Source: Duganella rivi
GTDB lineage: Bacteria > Pseudomonadota > Gammaproteobacteria > Burkholderiales > Burkholderiaceae_D
DNA: 64,000 bases
Direction of reading: 5' to 3'
NCBI RefSeq assembly: GCF_009857435.1
Contig: NZ_WWCK01000006.1
Location: forward strand, 269,029 to 333,028
The first letter of the stretch is position 1. Each line of letters begins with the position of its first letter. The translations under genes were made by a program, and so were the position numbers. Below the pieces are notes generated by a model. That model was not told where the DNA came from and did not search any database. It saw only the letters and a program-made list of their open reading frames with translations. This document shows, piece after piece, positions 26,300-34,995 of the stretch.

Positions 26300-28617
26300 A
26301 CGAAACTCCTCGTTTGCTTAGGTTGCGACAGCGTCAGCGCCACCACTTCGCCACCGTGCGTAAATTCCAGCGCATCGCCTTGCAGCAGGCGATACTCAAC
26401 GCGGCCCGGTTCTACATGCACTTCCAGCAGCGCGCCACGGAAGTGAATCTTGAACGTATAGTGCTGCCACTGTTTCGGCAGCGTCGGCGCGAAGTGCAGC
26501 GCACCGCCTACCACGCGCATGCCGCCGAAACCGAAGGCCACGCCCAGCCACGTGCCGGCCATCGCCGCCGTGTGCACACCGTAATGCGTGTTGCCGTGCG
26601 TGTCGTCCAGATCGAGACGCGCGGTCTCCATGAAGTAGTGGTAAGCCTTGTCCTGATAGCCCACCTCCGCTGCGATGATCCCGAAGATGCAGGACGACAG
26701 CGACGAATCGTGCGTGGTCACCGCCTCGTAGTAATCAAAGTCGCGGCGTTTGTCTTCCAGCGAGAACTGATCGCTCAATAACAGCAGCGCCAGCACCACG
26801 TCTGCCTGCTTGCACACTTGATGGCGGTAGATCACCATCGGGTGATAGTTGAGCAGCAGCGGGTAGTTCTCTTTCGGCGTGTTGGCGAAGTCCCACACTT
26901 TCTTCGACAAGAAGCTATCGTCCTGCGCGTGGATTTGCAGCGCATCGTCGTACGGGAGATTCATCAGCGATGCGGCGCGGCGCCACTCGGCCGGCTCGCC
27001 TGCATCCAAAGCCATGGCGGCGGCAATGCGCGCGAACTCGGATGGAGCCTGTACCTGCAACTGCTCCGCGATGGACGCCGCAAAGTTCAAGTGCATCTGC
27101 GCCATGGCGTTGGTGTAGTAGTTGTTGTTCACCAGCGCCGTGTATTCATCAGGGCCGGTGACCTGGTTGATGCAGAAGCGGCCCGCGCGGTCGTACGAAC
27201 CGATGCCGGCCCAAATACGCGCCGTCTCCATCACGATTTCCGCGCCGGCCTTGATCAGATATTCCTGATCGTCGGTCGCCTCCATGTACATCTTGATCGA
27301 GTAAGCGATATCGGCATTGATGTGGTACTGCGCCGTACCGGCCGGGTAGTAGGCCGAGCATTCATCGCCAGCGATGGTGCGCCACGGGTACAGCGCGCCT
27401 TTATCGTGGGACATCTGGCGCGCACGCTCGCGCGCCTTCGGCAAACCGGCGTAGCGGTATTCCAGCAGCTTGCGCGCGATCTCCGGTTTCGAATACAGGA
27501 AGAACGGGAAGATGTAGATTTCCGTGTCCCAGAAATAGTGGCCCTCGTAGCCCTCACCCGTGACGCCCTTGGCAGAGATATTGGTCTTGCCATCACGGCC
27601 CACCGATTGCAGCAAGTGGAACTGGTTGAAGTGCATACCTTGCTGGAGCGCGTCGTCGCCGGCGATCTGCACGTCGGCCTGCTGCCAGAAGTCGGCGAGG
27701 TACTGCTCCTGCGCCAGGCGCAAATCTTCAAAGCCCGCAGCAGCGGCGCTGGACAAGGTGTCCTTGCTGCGCCACATCAGCTCTTTCGCATCGTAGTCGC
27801 GCGACGAGTAGTAGCTGCCGTACTTATTCAGCGTCAGCGACTGGCCCGCGCTCACCGCCACTTCCCACGTTTGCGTGAGACGCTGGCCATCCTGCGCAAG
27901 CACCGGCGGCAAGCCTGCGCTCAGCACCGACTCGGTCGCGCTCACCAGCGTAAAGCCGCTGTTATGCGTCTTCTGCACCAGCGCCGAGAAGCCGCCCGCC
28001 TGCTCGCTGTCGATCATGTGCAGCGTCGGGCCGGAGATGGCCGAGCCGACGCGCGGATCATCGCCCGCCTCCAGGTTCTTCACCGCGCCATCCAGCGCCG
28101 ACACCAGGCGCAGATGCCCCTCAAAATTCAGCGACGTCACCTCGAACGCAATCGCAAACAAATGCTTGTTCTCGAAGCTGACCAGGCGGCGGCTGCGCAC
28201 GCGCACGCTGCGGCCTTGCGGCGAGGTCCACTCCACCACGCGCGTCAGCACGCCGGTGCGGAAGTCCAACACCCGCTCATACGACTGGATCGAGCCGGCC
28301 AGCAAATCAAACTTCTCATCGCCCAGCCACAGCTCAATGCCCTTCGCGTTCGGCACATTCAGCATGAACTGGTTGACCTTGGCCAGCCCGTACGCCGTCT
28401 CCGGGTAGACAATCGGCTCCGACTCGTAAAAGCCATTCAGATACGTGCCATCCAGCGAGGTGCCGGCCGGGCCGCTGTAGCCCTCCTCGCCGGTGCCGCG
28501 CAGGCCGATGTAGCCGTTCCCCAGCGCGAACAGCGTCTCATCGAGGAAGTGGGAGTCGATATCAAAGCTGGTCTCGCGGATGCACCAGGCGTCGAGCGGA
28601 TAAGTGTGTTGTTGCAC
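26296..28617 (-). CDS. GH65 family alpha-glucoside phosphorylase
   Basis: 773 residues. The start is a GTG at 28617 with AAGGA about 7 bp upstream. The GH65 signature is clear: GYEGHYFWDTEIYIFPFF at 357-374, GTAQYHINADIAYS near 427-440 and GPDEYTALVNNNYYTN at 488-503, with Glu491 as the general acid. The family releases beta-glucose 1-phosphate from an alpha-glucobiose and phosphate; substrates include trehalose, maltose, kojibiose and nigerose. The GDECSAYYPAG stretch differs from what I recall of classical maltose phosphorylase, but the exact substrate cannot be assigned from sequence alone. It is coupled to pgmB by a 4-bp overlap and sits under the palindromic operator at 28639-28658. Confidence 0.92.
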   Translation of the reverse strand: MQQHTYPLDAWCIRETSFDIDSHFLDETLFALGNGYIGLRGTGEEGYSGPAGTSLDGTYLNGFYESEPIVYPETAYGLAKVNQFMLNVPNAKGIELWLGDEKFDLLAGSIQSYERVLDFRTGVLTRVVEWTSPQGRSVRVRSRRLVSFENKHLFAIAFEVTSLNFEGHLRLVSALDGAVKNLEAGDDPRVGSAISGPTLHMIDSEQAGGFSALVQKTHNSGFTLVSATESVLSAGLPPVLAQDGQRLTQTWEVAVSAGQSLTLNKYGSYYSSRDYDAKELMWRSKDTLSSAAAAGFEDLRLAQEQYLADFWQQADVQIAGDDALQQGMHFNQFHLLQSVGRDGKTNISAKGVTGEGYEGHYFWDTEIYIFPFFLYSKPEIARKLLEYRYAGLPKARERARQMSHDKGALYPWRTIAGDECSAYYPAGTAQYHINADIAYSIKMYMEATDDQEYLIKAGAEIVMETARIWAGIGSYDRAGRFCINQVTGPDEYTALVNNNYYTNAMAQMHLNFAASIAEQLQVQAPSEFARIAAAMALDAGEPAEWRRAASLMNLPYDDALQIHAQDDSFLSKKVWDFANTPKENYPLLLNYHPMVIYRHQVCKQADVVLALLLLSDQFSLEDKRRDFDYYEAVTTHDSSLSSCIFGIIAAEVGYQDKAYHYFMETARLDLDDTHGNTHYGVHTAAMAGTWLGVAFGFGGMRVVGGALHFAPTLPKQWQHYTFKIHFRGALLEVHVEPGRVEYRLLQGDALEFTHGGEVVALTLSQPKQTRSFV

Positions 28618-28638
28618 AGCGAATTCCTTAGAAAATGC

Positions 28639-28658
28639 AATTCAAAGCGGTTTGAATT
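28639..28658. promoter_or_regulatory. Palindromic LacI-type operator upstream of the GH65 gene
   Basis: AATTCAAA and TTTGAATT are 8-bp inverted arms around GCGG. The central CG dinucleotide is what LacI-family operators usually show. It lies 22 bp before the GTG start of the GH65 gene, downstream of the LacI gene. Only the G at position 9 breaks the full palindrome. It differs in sequence from the two sites before the receptor gene. Confidence 0.7.
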
Positions 28659-28710
28659 CCGAAAAACACCGGTTTTTGCATGTTTTTGGTGTTTTCAGAA
28701 AAACAGGAAA

Positions 28711-29706
28711 CTAGGTCTGGCGTACCATCAGGGTGGTCGGCAGCATTTCAGAAGCGACCGGCTGGCCTTCGATCAGGCCCAACATTTTTTTGGCCAACAA
28801 CACGCCACCATCACGCAGGTACTGGTGCACGCTGGTCAGCGGCGGCACGAAACTGGCGGCGCCGGGCGTATCGTCGTAACCGATGACGGAGACATTCTCC
28901 GGCACCCGCAAATTCTTCTCGGCCAGCGCGCGGATCGCGCCCATGGCCAGCAAGTCGCTGGCGGCAAACACGCCGTCGAACGAGGCGCCCTTTTTCTTCA
29001 GCAGCGCCGAGATGCTGTCAAAGCCCGCCTCGAACGTGAACGCTTTCGGACGGATGATGTGCACCGAAGCCGCGCCGCCCATCGCATCGATAAAACCGGC
29101 GCAGCGTTCCTGCACCTCGGCGTGATCGACATCGCCCAGGAACACCAGCTTTTGCCGGCCCTGCGCGATGAAGCGCTCGGCCACGCTGATGCCGCCCTTG
29201 CGGTTGTCCGAGCCGACCACGATGTAATCCGTGTCCGCCTCCGGCGCGCCCCACACCACCAGCGGCATGCCGGTCTGCTGCAAAGTGCGCACCGCCTCGC
29301 CGTGCGAGCCCTGGCCCAGCAAGATCAGGCCGTCCGCGCCCATCACCGGCGCGGTGTTCATCAACTGTTTGGAGGTCAGCACCACGCTGTAGCCGGCCGT
29401 GGTCAGCTCTTGCGTAATGCCGCCCAACAGCTCCAGCGGGTACGGATCCGACATCGGCCGGCCACGCACGGGTGTCATTTCTACAACAACCGCCACCGAA
29501 TAACTGCGGCCCATGCGCAAATTGCGCGCACTGACGTTCAAGCGGTAGCCCTGCTGCTCTGCCAGCGCGCGGATTTTCTCGCGCGTTTCCGGCGTCACCA
29601 GAGGACTGTCGCGCAGTGCGCGTGACACCGTGATCTTGGAAACACCGGCCAATTGGGCGAGGTCTTCCATGGTCAAGGCGGTAGCTACAGTCTTCTTTGC
29701 GGGCAT
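28711..29706 (-). CDS. LacI-family transcriptional regulator (divergent from the TonB receptor)
   Basis: 331 residues: a short basic lead, then the LacI helix-turn-helix MEDLAQLAGVSKITVSRALRDSPLVTPETREKIRALAEQQGYRLN, then a ligand-binding domain with VVWGAPEADTDYIVVGSDNRKG and VIGYDDTPGAASFVPPLTSV. The ATG at 29706 has no clear Shine-Dalgarno, so expression may be low. It faces the TonB receptor gene across a 154-bp region carrying two direct-repeat operators, which makes it the probable repressor of both. The GH65 gene follows it by 93 bp and may also read through from it. Confidence 0.87.
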   Translation of the reverse strand: MPAKKTVATALTMEDLAQLAGVSKITVSRALRDSPLVTPETREKIRALAEQQGYRLNVSARNLRMGRSYSVAVVVEMTPVRGRPMSDPYPLELLGGITQELTTAGYSVVLTSKQLMNTAPVMGADGLILLGQGSHGEAVRTLQQTGMPLVVWGAPEADTDYIVVGSDNRKGGISVAERFIAQGRQKLVFLGDVDHAEVQERCAGFIDAMGGAASVHIIRPKAFTFEAGFDSISALLKKKGASFDGVFAASDLLAMGAIRALAEKNLRVPENVSVIGYDDTPGAASFVPPLTSVHQYLRDGGVLLAKKMLGLIEGQPVASEMLPTTLMVRQT

Positions 29707-29775
29707 GTTGTTTGAGGGTAAAAAAGCAAGGGCGCGGACGCATTATGACAGAGTTTTGAAATTTGTCGCGGAAAA

Positions 29776-29814
29776 TGACATCGATAACATTTCAATTGAC
29801 ATCGATAACATTTC
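29776..29814 (+). promoter_or_regulatory. Two direct-repeat LacI-type operators before the receptor gene
   Basis: The 18-bp sequence TGACATCGATAACATTTC occurs at 29776-29793 and again at 29797-29814. The repeat distance is 21 bp, two turns of the helix. Each contains an ATCGAT core, and TGACATCGATAACA is an imperfect dyad with a central CG. The second copy overlaps the -35 hexamer of the receptor promoter. Confidence 0.85.
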
Positions 29815-29824
29815 TTGTTTCAAT
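29796..29824 (+). promoter_or_regulatory. Sigma-70 promoter of the TonB receptor gene
   Basis: A perfect TTGACA at 29796-29801 is followed after 17 bp by TTCAAT at 29819-29824. The receptor ATG lies at 29861. The second operator copy covers the -35, so repressor binding should block polymerase. The -10 match is moderate. Confidence 0.6.
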
Positions 29825-29860
29825 GGCCGAACTAACACCTAATAAGAAAGAAGAGACACG

Positions 29861-32326
29861 ATGAAAAACCCGTTCCTGCCTTCGGCCATTGCGGCCGCCG
29901 TCCTCGTTCTAGTCAACCAAGCTGCCGCCCAAGCCCAAACGGCCGAAGCCCCGGCAGCCGAGCCCTCCAAGGAAGTTGCGAAAGAAATCCAGCAAGTGGT
30001 CGTGACCGGCGTGGCTTCCGCGCGCGGCGTGCGTAAGGTCGACTCGGCCTTCTCCATCACCACCGCCAACGAAGAGCAGCTCAAGCAAGCTGCGCCGTCC
30101 AGCACCGCCGACATCATGAAAATCGTGCCAGGGGTGTACGCGGAATCGACCGGCGGCCAGTCCGGCGCCAACATCGAGGTGCGCGGCTTCCCGTCCGGCT
30201 CCGACTCGCCGTTCGTGTCGGTGCAAATGATGGGCAACCCGATCTTCCCGCCGCCGACCCTGTCGTTCTTTGAAGGCTCGTCGGCGTTCCGCCTTGACGA
30301 TACGGTCGAGCGCGTGGAAGTGCTGCGCGGCGGCCCATCGACCATCTGGTCTAACGCCCAGCCTGGCGCGACCATGAACTTCATCCTGAAAGAAGGCACC
30401 GACACGCCGGAAGGCACGGTGCGCTTCACCACCGGCACCGGCAGCCTGCGCCGCGTGGACATGTACTACGGCGGCAAGATCAGCGATGGCTGGTACGGCT
30501 CGGTCGGCGGCTTCTACCGCAAGACCGACGGCGTGCGCGACGCTGGCTTCCCAGCCGACGACGGCCACCAGATCACCGCCACCCTGACCCGCAACCTGGA
30601 TCAAGGCAAGCTGACCCTGTATGCCCGCACTACCGACGACAAGAACGCTTTCTACACCGGCGTACCGCTGATTTCGAGCAACGGCGGCCGCACCATCACC
30701 GCCTTCCCCGGCTTCGATCCGCTGACCGGCACCCTGATGAGCGGCGAAATGCGCAACTTCACTATTGAAGCCGCACCGGGCAAGACCCTGACCAAGGACC
30801 TGGGCGACGGCCGCGGCCTGAAAGCCACCGTGTTCGGCGCCAACTTCGACCAGCGCATCGGTGACTGGAGCATCTCCAACAAGTTCAACCGTTTTGACGG
30901 CGACCTCAACACCATCGCCATGTTCACCGGTAACAACCCGCTGTCGATGAACGATTACATCAATGCGGCGATTGCCTCGGCCAACAGCAATGCTGCCGTA
31001 GTTGCAGCCGCAGGCAAGCCGGCAACGGCCGGCACCGCCACCTTCGTCAAAGGCGGCGCAGTCAGCGGCAGCCAGCAAGTGGTGCAGGCGGGCCTGTGGG
31101 CGGTGGAGAAGAAACTGAAATCCTTCACCGACGAACTGCGCGTCAGCAAAGAAATCTTCAAGGACAACACGCTGACCGTGGGCGGCTACTTTGCCGACTA
31201 CTCGTCGCACGACGTCTGGTACTTGGGTAACAGCCACCTGATGACGGCCGTGCCGCAAGCCAGCCTGATCAACGTCACCCTGAACAACGGCGTGGTGGTG
31301 TCGAAGAACGGCACTGACGGCAACGTGTTCTACGCGCCGGTCGCCTCGTACGACGGCCGCAACACCGCCGGTTTCATTTCGGACGAGTGGAAGGTCAACG
31401 ACAAGATCAAGGTCGACTTCGGCATGCGCCACGAGCAGCAGAAGATCAGCGGCACCATCTCCAACCTGGACTCGGTCGACACCGACAACAATCCGCTGAC
31501 CGTCTACAACAACGGCACCTCGGTGCCGAACGGCTCCAACACTTACCTGAGCCGTACCGACAGCGCCAACTCCTTCACCATCGGCGGCAACTACAAGCTG
31601 GCACGCGATACCTCGGTGTTCGTGCGCGCCAACCGTGGCCACACCTTCATCTCGTTTGACGATCTGCGCGGCGCCGGCAACCAGAAGGACGCCAATGACA
31701 GCAATCTGCTGCCAACGCCGAAGATCACCCAGTACGAGATCGGCTTCAAGACCGCGTCGCAGCTGTACACGGCTTACATCAACGCCTTCCATACCGAGTT
31801 TGACGGCATCGCGTTCACGCAAATCCTGTCCAACGGCCAGGAACTGCGTTCGATCAGCGGTTCGAAAGGCAACGGCGTGGAATTCGAACTGGCCGTGCGT
31901 CCGCTGGAAAACCTGCAACTGCAACTGACCGGCGACTATCAAAAGTCCGAGTACCGCGACAATCCGGCCACCGACGGCAAAACCGTGCAGCGCCAGCCGA
32001 AGCTGCAATTCCGCTTCACGCCGACCTACCGTATCCCGTTCGGCGAGGGCAACGCGGCCAAGCTGTACGCGACCTACACCTCGATCGGCGAGCGCTGGGC
32101 TGACCAGGCCAACCAGCAGTACCTGCCGTCCTACCGCACCATCGACGCCGGCGTGCTGTTCTCGTTCGGCGACAAGGTCGAGCTGCGCCTGGCAGGCACC
32201 AACCTCAACAACGAGCTGGGCCTGACCGAGGGTAACTCGCGACTGACCACCGGCAACGTCGGCCCGATCAATGCGCGTCCGCTGTTTGGCCGCACTTGGG
32301 AAGCATCACTGCTGTACCGCTTCTAA
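29861..32326 (+). CDS. TonB-dependent receptor of the sugar locus
   Basis: 821 residues. A signal peptide (FLPSAIAAAVLVLVNQAAAQAQ) is followed by a TonB-box-like QQVVVTGVA, a plug domain (TADIMKIVPGVYAESTGGQSGANIEVRGFPSGSD ... VEVLRGGPSTIWSNAQPGATMNFILK) and a long beta-barrel ending in an outer-membrane signature with terminal Phe (TWEASLLYRF). It imports a substrate across the outer membrane with TonB energy. The divergent LacI repressor, GH65 phosphorylase and MFS permease suggest an alpha-linked gluco-oligosaccharide rather than a siderophore. It is followed by a strong terminator. Confidence 0.92.
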   Translation: MKNPFLPSAIAAAVLVLVNQAAAQAQTAEAPAAEPSKEVAKEIQQVVVTGVASARGVRKVDSAFSITTANEEQLKQAAPSSTADIMKIVPGVYAESTGGQSGANIEVRGFPSGSDSPFVSVQMMGNPIFPPPTLSFFEGSSAFRLDDTVERVEVLRGGPSTIWSNAQPGATMNFILKEGTDTPEGTVRFTTGTGSLRRVDMYYGGKISDGWYGSVGGFYRKTDGVRDAGFPADDGHQITATLTRNLDQGKLTLYARTTDDKNAFYTGVPLISSNGGRTITAFPGFDPLTGTLMSGEMRNFTIEAAPGKTLTKDLGDGRGLKATVFGANFDQRIGDWSISNKFNRFDGDLNTIAMFTGNNPLSMNDYINAAIASANSNAAVVAAAGKPATAGTATFVKGGAVSGSQQVVQAGLWAVEKKLKSFTDELRVSKEIFKDNTLTVGGYFADYSSHDVWYLGNSHLMTAVPQASLINVTLNNGVVVSKNGTDGNVFYAPVASYDGRNTAGFISDEWKVNDKIKVDFGMRHEQQKISGTISNLDSVDTDNNPLTVYNNGTSVPNGSNTYLSRTDSANSFTIGGNYKLARDTSVFVRANRGHTFISFDDLRGAGNQKDANDSNLLPTPKITQYEIGFKTASQLYTAYINAFHTEFDGIAFTQILSNGQELRSISGSKGNGVEFELAVRPLENLQLQLTGDYQKSEYRDNPATDGKTVQRQPKLQFRFTPTYRIPFGEGNAAKLYATYTSIGERWADQANQQYLPSYRTIDAGVLFSFGDKVELRLAGTNLNNELGLTEGNSRLTTGNVGPINARPLFGRTWEASLLYRF

Positions 32327-32346
32327 GGTAGTACTCTCCCTCTTTG

Positions 32347-32381
32347 GGCAAGGCGCAGTTGGCCTTGCCTTTTTTGTTTTT
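32347..32381 (+). terminator. Rho-independent terminator after the TonB receptor gene
   Basis: GGCAAGGC pairs with GCCTTGCC across a short loop (CGCAGTTG), followed by a TTTTTTGTTTTT tract. It lies 20 bp after the receptor stop. Confidence 0.85.
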
Positions 32382-32457
32382 ATGGCCTAATCTGCAATAG
32401 ATCGTATGGCACGATCCTGCCTTGCCTTGTCCAGAATTTTGCATCAGGGAAAGAACT

Positions 32458-32802
32458 GTGGCCTCGCTCTCATCCATCAACGCGCTGCAAGCATCGGTTG
32501 CACAAGCTGAAAGGCAGGTGCAAAAGGATCAGGTGCGTGTGAATCAGGATGCGGATCGCCTGGAGGCCAGCCGCGCGCAGCTGGTGAAGGACAAGCAAAC
32601 CCTCGCCGACAATCAGCGCGAGAGCAATCAAGCCCAGGCAACGCAGGCGGCAGAGAACCCGACGCCCGCCATCAATTTGAATAGCGCGATCGAGAATCCT
32701 CCGCGCTCAGCCCAGCAACTTCCAGCCGACTTGCAGCCGCCCAAGCCGCAAGTCAACACGCTCGGCCAGACCATCGGTCAATACATCAACGTGACGGCGT
32801 AG
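32458..32802 (+). CDS. Small coiled-coil protein of unknown function
   Basis: 114 residues from a GTG at 32458 behind GGGAAAG. No ATG exists in the right place; an upstream in-frame ATG at 32422 lacks a good site. Residues about 5-65 form a heptad-rich helix (LQASVAQAERQVQKDQVRVNQDADRLEASRAQLVKDKQTLADNQ), followed by a proline-rich stretch and a GQTIGQYINVTA tail. It has no signal peptide and no recognised family. Its end overlaps the end of the opposing MBL-fold gene by 17 bp. Function unknown. Confidence 0.6.
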   Translation: MASLSSINALQASVAQAERQVQKDQVRVNQDADRLEASRAQLVKDKQTLADNQRESNQAQATQAAENPTPAINLNSAIENPPRSAQQLPADLQPPKPQVNTLGQTIGQYINVTA

Positions 32803-33832
32803 TCACCAGCGCTTCCCACCACTTGGTTTCAGCATGCGGCTGGCGGATATCCATGGGCAGGCCGATGGCCGGCGTGGCGATCGGCAGGCGGCGCTCCTCG
32901 GCCAGCTGCGTGATGCGGTCAAACGGATCATGCCAGGCGTGCAGCGACAAATCGAATGTCCCGTTATGAATCGGCAGCAGCACTTTGCCGCGCAGGTCGA
33001 TGTGAGCCTGCAAGGATTCTTCCGGCTGCATGTGCACGTCCGGCCATTGCGGATCGTAGGCGCCGGTTTCCACCATGGTCAGATCGAACGGGCCGTAGCG
33101 GCGGCCAATTTCCTTGAAGCCGTCGAAATAGCCGCTGTCGCCGCTGAAAAACACGCGCACGTCGCGGTCTTCAATCACGAACGACGCCCACAAAGTCTTG
33201 TTGCGATCGCCCAGGCCGCGGCCCGAGAAGTGCTGCGCCGGCGTTGCCACCAGCTTCAACCCTGCCACAAAAGTGGCCTGCCACCAGCTCAACTGCTGCA
33301 CTTTGCTGGCCGGGATGCCCCACGAAATCAAGCGGTCGCCCACGCCCAGCGGCGTGATGAAATGATCGGTCTTGCTGGCCAGCTTGAGCACGGCGTCGCG
33401 GTCGAGGTGGTCGTAGTGATCGTGCGACAGGATGATGCCCTTAATCGGCGGCAGGTCGTCAATGCTGATCGGCGGCGCGTGGAAGCGCTGCGGCCCGGCC
33501 CACTGCACCGGCGAGGCGCGCTCGGAAAACACCGGGTCGGTCAGCCAGAACTGACCGTTGAGCTTGAGCAGCACGGTCGAGTGGCCAAGCCGGAACAGGC
33601 TGCGATCCGAAGCATCCATTAGTTGCTGCTGCGTGATCGCGTGAACGGGAATCGGCAGCGAGGGCACCGTGTCTTTCGGCTTGTCGAAAGCGAAACGCAG
33701 CATGATGCCCAGCGTTTTGAACAAGCCCATCTTGTGCATCTTGACCGGATTGCGGAAACGGCCGTCGCGCGAGCGCGGCACGCTCGGCACGGACAAGCTG
33801 TCCAGGCTGTCGGCAGCGGATGGATAAGTCAT
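32786..33832 (-). CDS. MBL-fold metal-dependent hydrolase
   Basis: 348 residues from ATG 33832, with AGGAG about 10 bp upstream. The frame is open further upstream, but that part is arginine-rich and lies on top of the next gene. The metallo-beta-lactamase motif is clear: GIILSHDHYDHLDRDAV (HxHxDH), and later AQHFSGRG, FFSGDSGYFDGF and LPIHNGTFDLSLHAWHDPF. The layout resembles the UlaG/NAPE-PLD-like group, which hydrolyses ester, lactone or phosphodiester bonds. No signal peptide is seen, so it is cytoplasmic. The substrate is not known. It may share a transcript with the upstream propeller/MoaD-like pair. Confidence 0.85.
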   Translation of the reverse strand: MTYPSAADSLDSLSVPSVPRSRDGRFRNPVKMHKMGLFKTLGIMLRFAFDKPKDTVPSLPIPVHAITQQQLMDASDRSLFRLGHSTVLLKLNGQFWLTDPVFSERASPVQWAGPQRFHAPPISIDDLPPIKGIILSHDHYDHLDRDAVLKLASKTDHFITPLGVGDRLISWGIPASKVQQLSWWQATFVAGLKLVATPAQHFSGRGLGDRNKTLWASFVIEDRDVRVFFSGDSGYFDGFKEIGRRYGPFDLTMVETGAYDPQWPDVHMQPEESLQAHIDLRGKVLLPIHNGTFDLSLHAWHDPFDRITQLAEERRLPIATPAIGLPMDIRQPHAETKWWEALVTTPSR

Positions 33833-33902
33833 GGTGAAACTCCTGCGATAAGGTGGTCTTGCTGTGTAGACGAACCACGCAGGCAAATATTGTGGACTTT
33901 TT

Positions 33903-34994
33903 TTAGGCGAAGGCCACGGCGTAAATCGGCGGCAATGTTGTCGAAATGGTTTGCCACTGGCCGCCCCCATCTTCCGACAGCCACGCGCCGCCCGTGGTCG
34001 AGCCCATCAGCAAAATCTGGCCGCAATCGCTGACCGCCAAGCCGTGGCGGTACACCAGGTCATAGCAATGCTGATGCGGCAGGCCGCCGCGCCATGCGAC
34101 AAAATTCTGGCCGCCGTCATTGGTGCGCGTGACCGCCAGCGAGGCATGCGGCGGAATCCGCTTGCTGTCGGCCTCGGCCGGCACGAACCACGCCGTCTCG
34201 CCATCTTGCGGGTGCACCGCCGTGACGAAGCCGAAATTCGAAATCGATCCAGTCGGCTTGACCTCGGTCCAGTTAGCGCCGTTGTCCACGCTGCGCCAGA
34301 TACCGTTGTGATGCTGGCACCACAGCTTGTCCGGCTCGCCCGCGCAGCGCACGATGCGGTGCGGATCCTGTACCTGCTCCACCTCCACCAGCTCGGGCGG
34401 CATGTAATTGGCCTTCATGCCCTTGGCGCGCAGCTTCCACGTGGCGCCGCCATCCTCGGTCAGCCAGGCGCCGCCGCAGGAAATCCCCACCAGCACCGAC
34501 TTGCTGTCGCGCGGATCGACGCAAATACTGTGAATGCCCGGCACATCGTAGCCGCCGCCCATCCATTGCGCGCGCTCCGGCACATTCCACAAGCCGTCCA
34601 CCAATTGCCAGCTCGCGCCGCGATCCGCCGACCGGAACAAGCCGCCCGGCAAGGTGCCGGCCCACAGCACGCCCGGCTCATCCGGCCCGCCCGCCGCCAT
34701 TGACCAAATTTGCTTGACCGTCCATTCCACCGGATCGGTGCTGTCGGCCGGCTTGGCCGGGAAAGCCGGCGCAGCCACTTCCACCCAGTCATTGCTGCCC
34801 GCATCGCGCCGGTGCAGCTTGGCGCCGAAGTGGCCAAGGTTGAGCGCCGCGTACAGCGTGCCGTCGCGCCGATCCGGCAGGATCATCGACACCGGATCCC
34901 CCAGAAAATGCTGTTGATCGAGCAGCCACGCCTCATGCGTGCGATAGACTTCGAACAAACCTTTGCGGGTCGCGATGTAGGCGCGATCGGACAT
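33903..34994 (-). CDS. Asp-box (BNR) beta-propeller protein, sialidase-like fold
   Basis: 363 residues without a signal peptide. Five Asp-box turns of the form SxDxGxxW are visible: SADRGASW, TEDGGATW, SVDNGANW, TNDGGQNF and SEDGGGQW, spread through the protein as in six-bladed sialidase or VPS10-like propellers. Catalytic sialidase residues (the arginine triad) are not evident, so a true glycosidase activity is doubtful. Its ATG comes 1 bp after the stop of a MoaD/ThiS-like gene whose last codons contain its AGGAGG site. That coupling suggests the two proteins work together; the function is unknown. Confidence 0.75.
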   Translation of the reverse strand: MSDRAYIATRKGLFEVYRTHEAWLLDQQHFLGDPVSMILPDRRDGTLYAALNLGHFGAKLHRRDAGSNDWVEVAAPAFPAKPADSTDPVEWTVKQIWSMAAGGPDEPGVLWAGTLPGGLFRSADRGASWQLVDGLWNVPERAQWMGGGYDVPGIHSICVDPRDSKSVLVGISCGGAWLTEDGGATWKLRAKGMKANYMPPELVEVEQVQDPHRIVRCAGEPDKLWCQHHNGIWRSVDNGANWTEVKPTGSISNFGFVTAVHPQDGETAWFVPAEADSKRIPPHASLAVTRTNDGGQNFVAWRGGLPHQHCYDLVYRHGLAVSDCGQILLMGSTTGGAWLSEDGGGQWQTISTTLPPIYAVAFA

Positions 34995-34995
34995 A

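Noticed and set aside
26818..29625. A 935-codon open frame on the plus strand opposite the GH65 and LacI genes
   Set aside because: It is the shadow of real minus-strand genes in high-GC sequence. The translated protein is His/Arg/Gln-rich with no domain, and the opposite strand has strong GH65 and LacI motifs.
29909..32008. A 699-codon minus-strand frame inside the TonB receptor gene
   Set aside because: It is antisense to a full receptor with plug and barrel signatures; its translation is Val/Gly/Ala/Arg-rich with no domain.
33832..33970. A longer N-terminus for the MBL-fold hydrolase
   Set aside because: The extra 46 codons overlap the propeller gene and read as arginine/proline-rich shadow, while the ATG at 33832 has a clear AGGAG.
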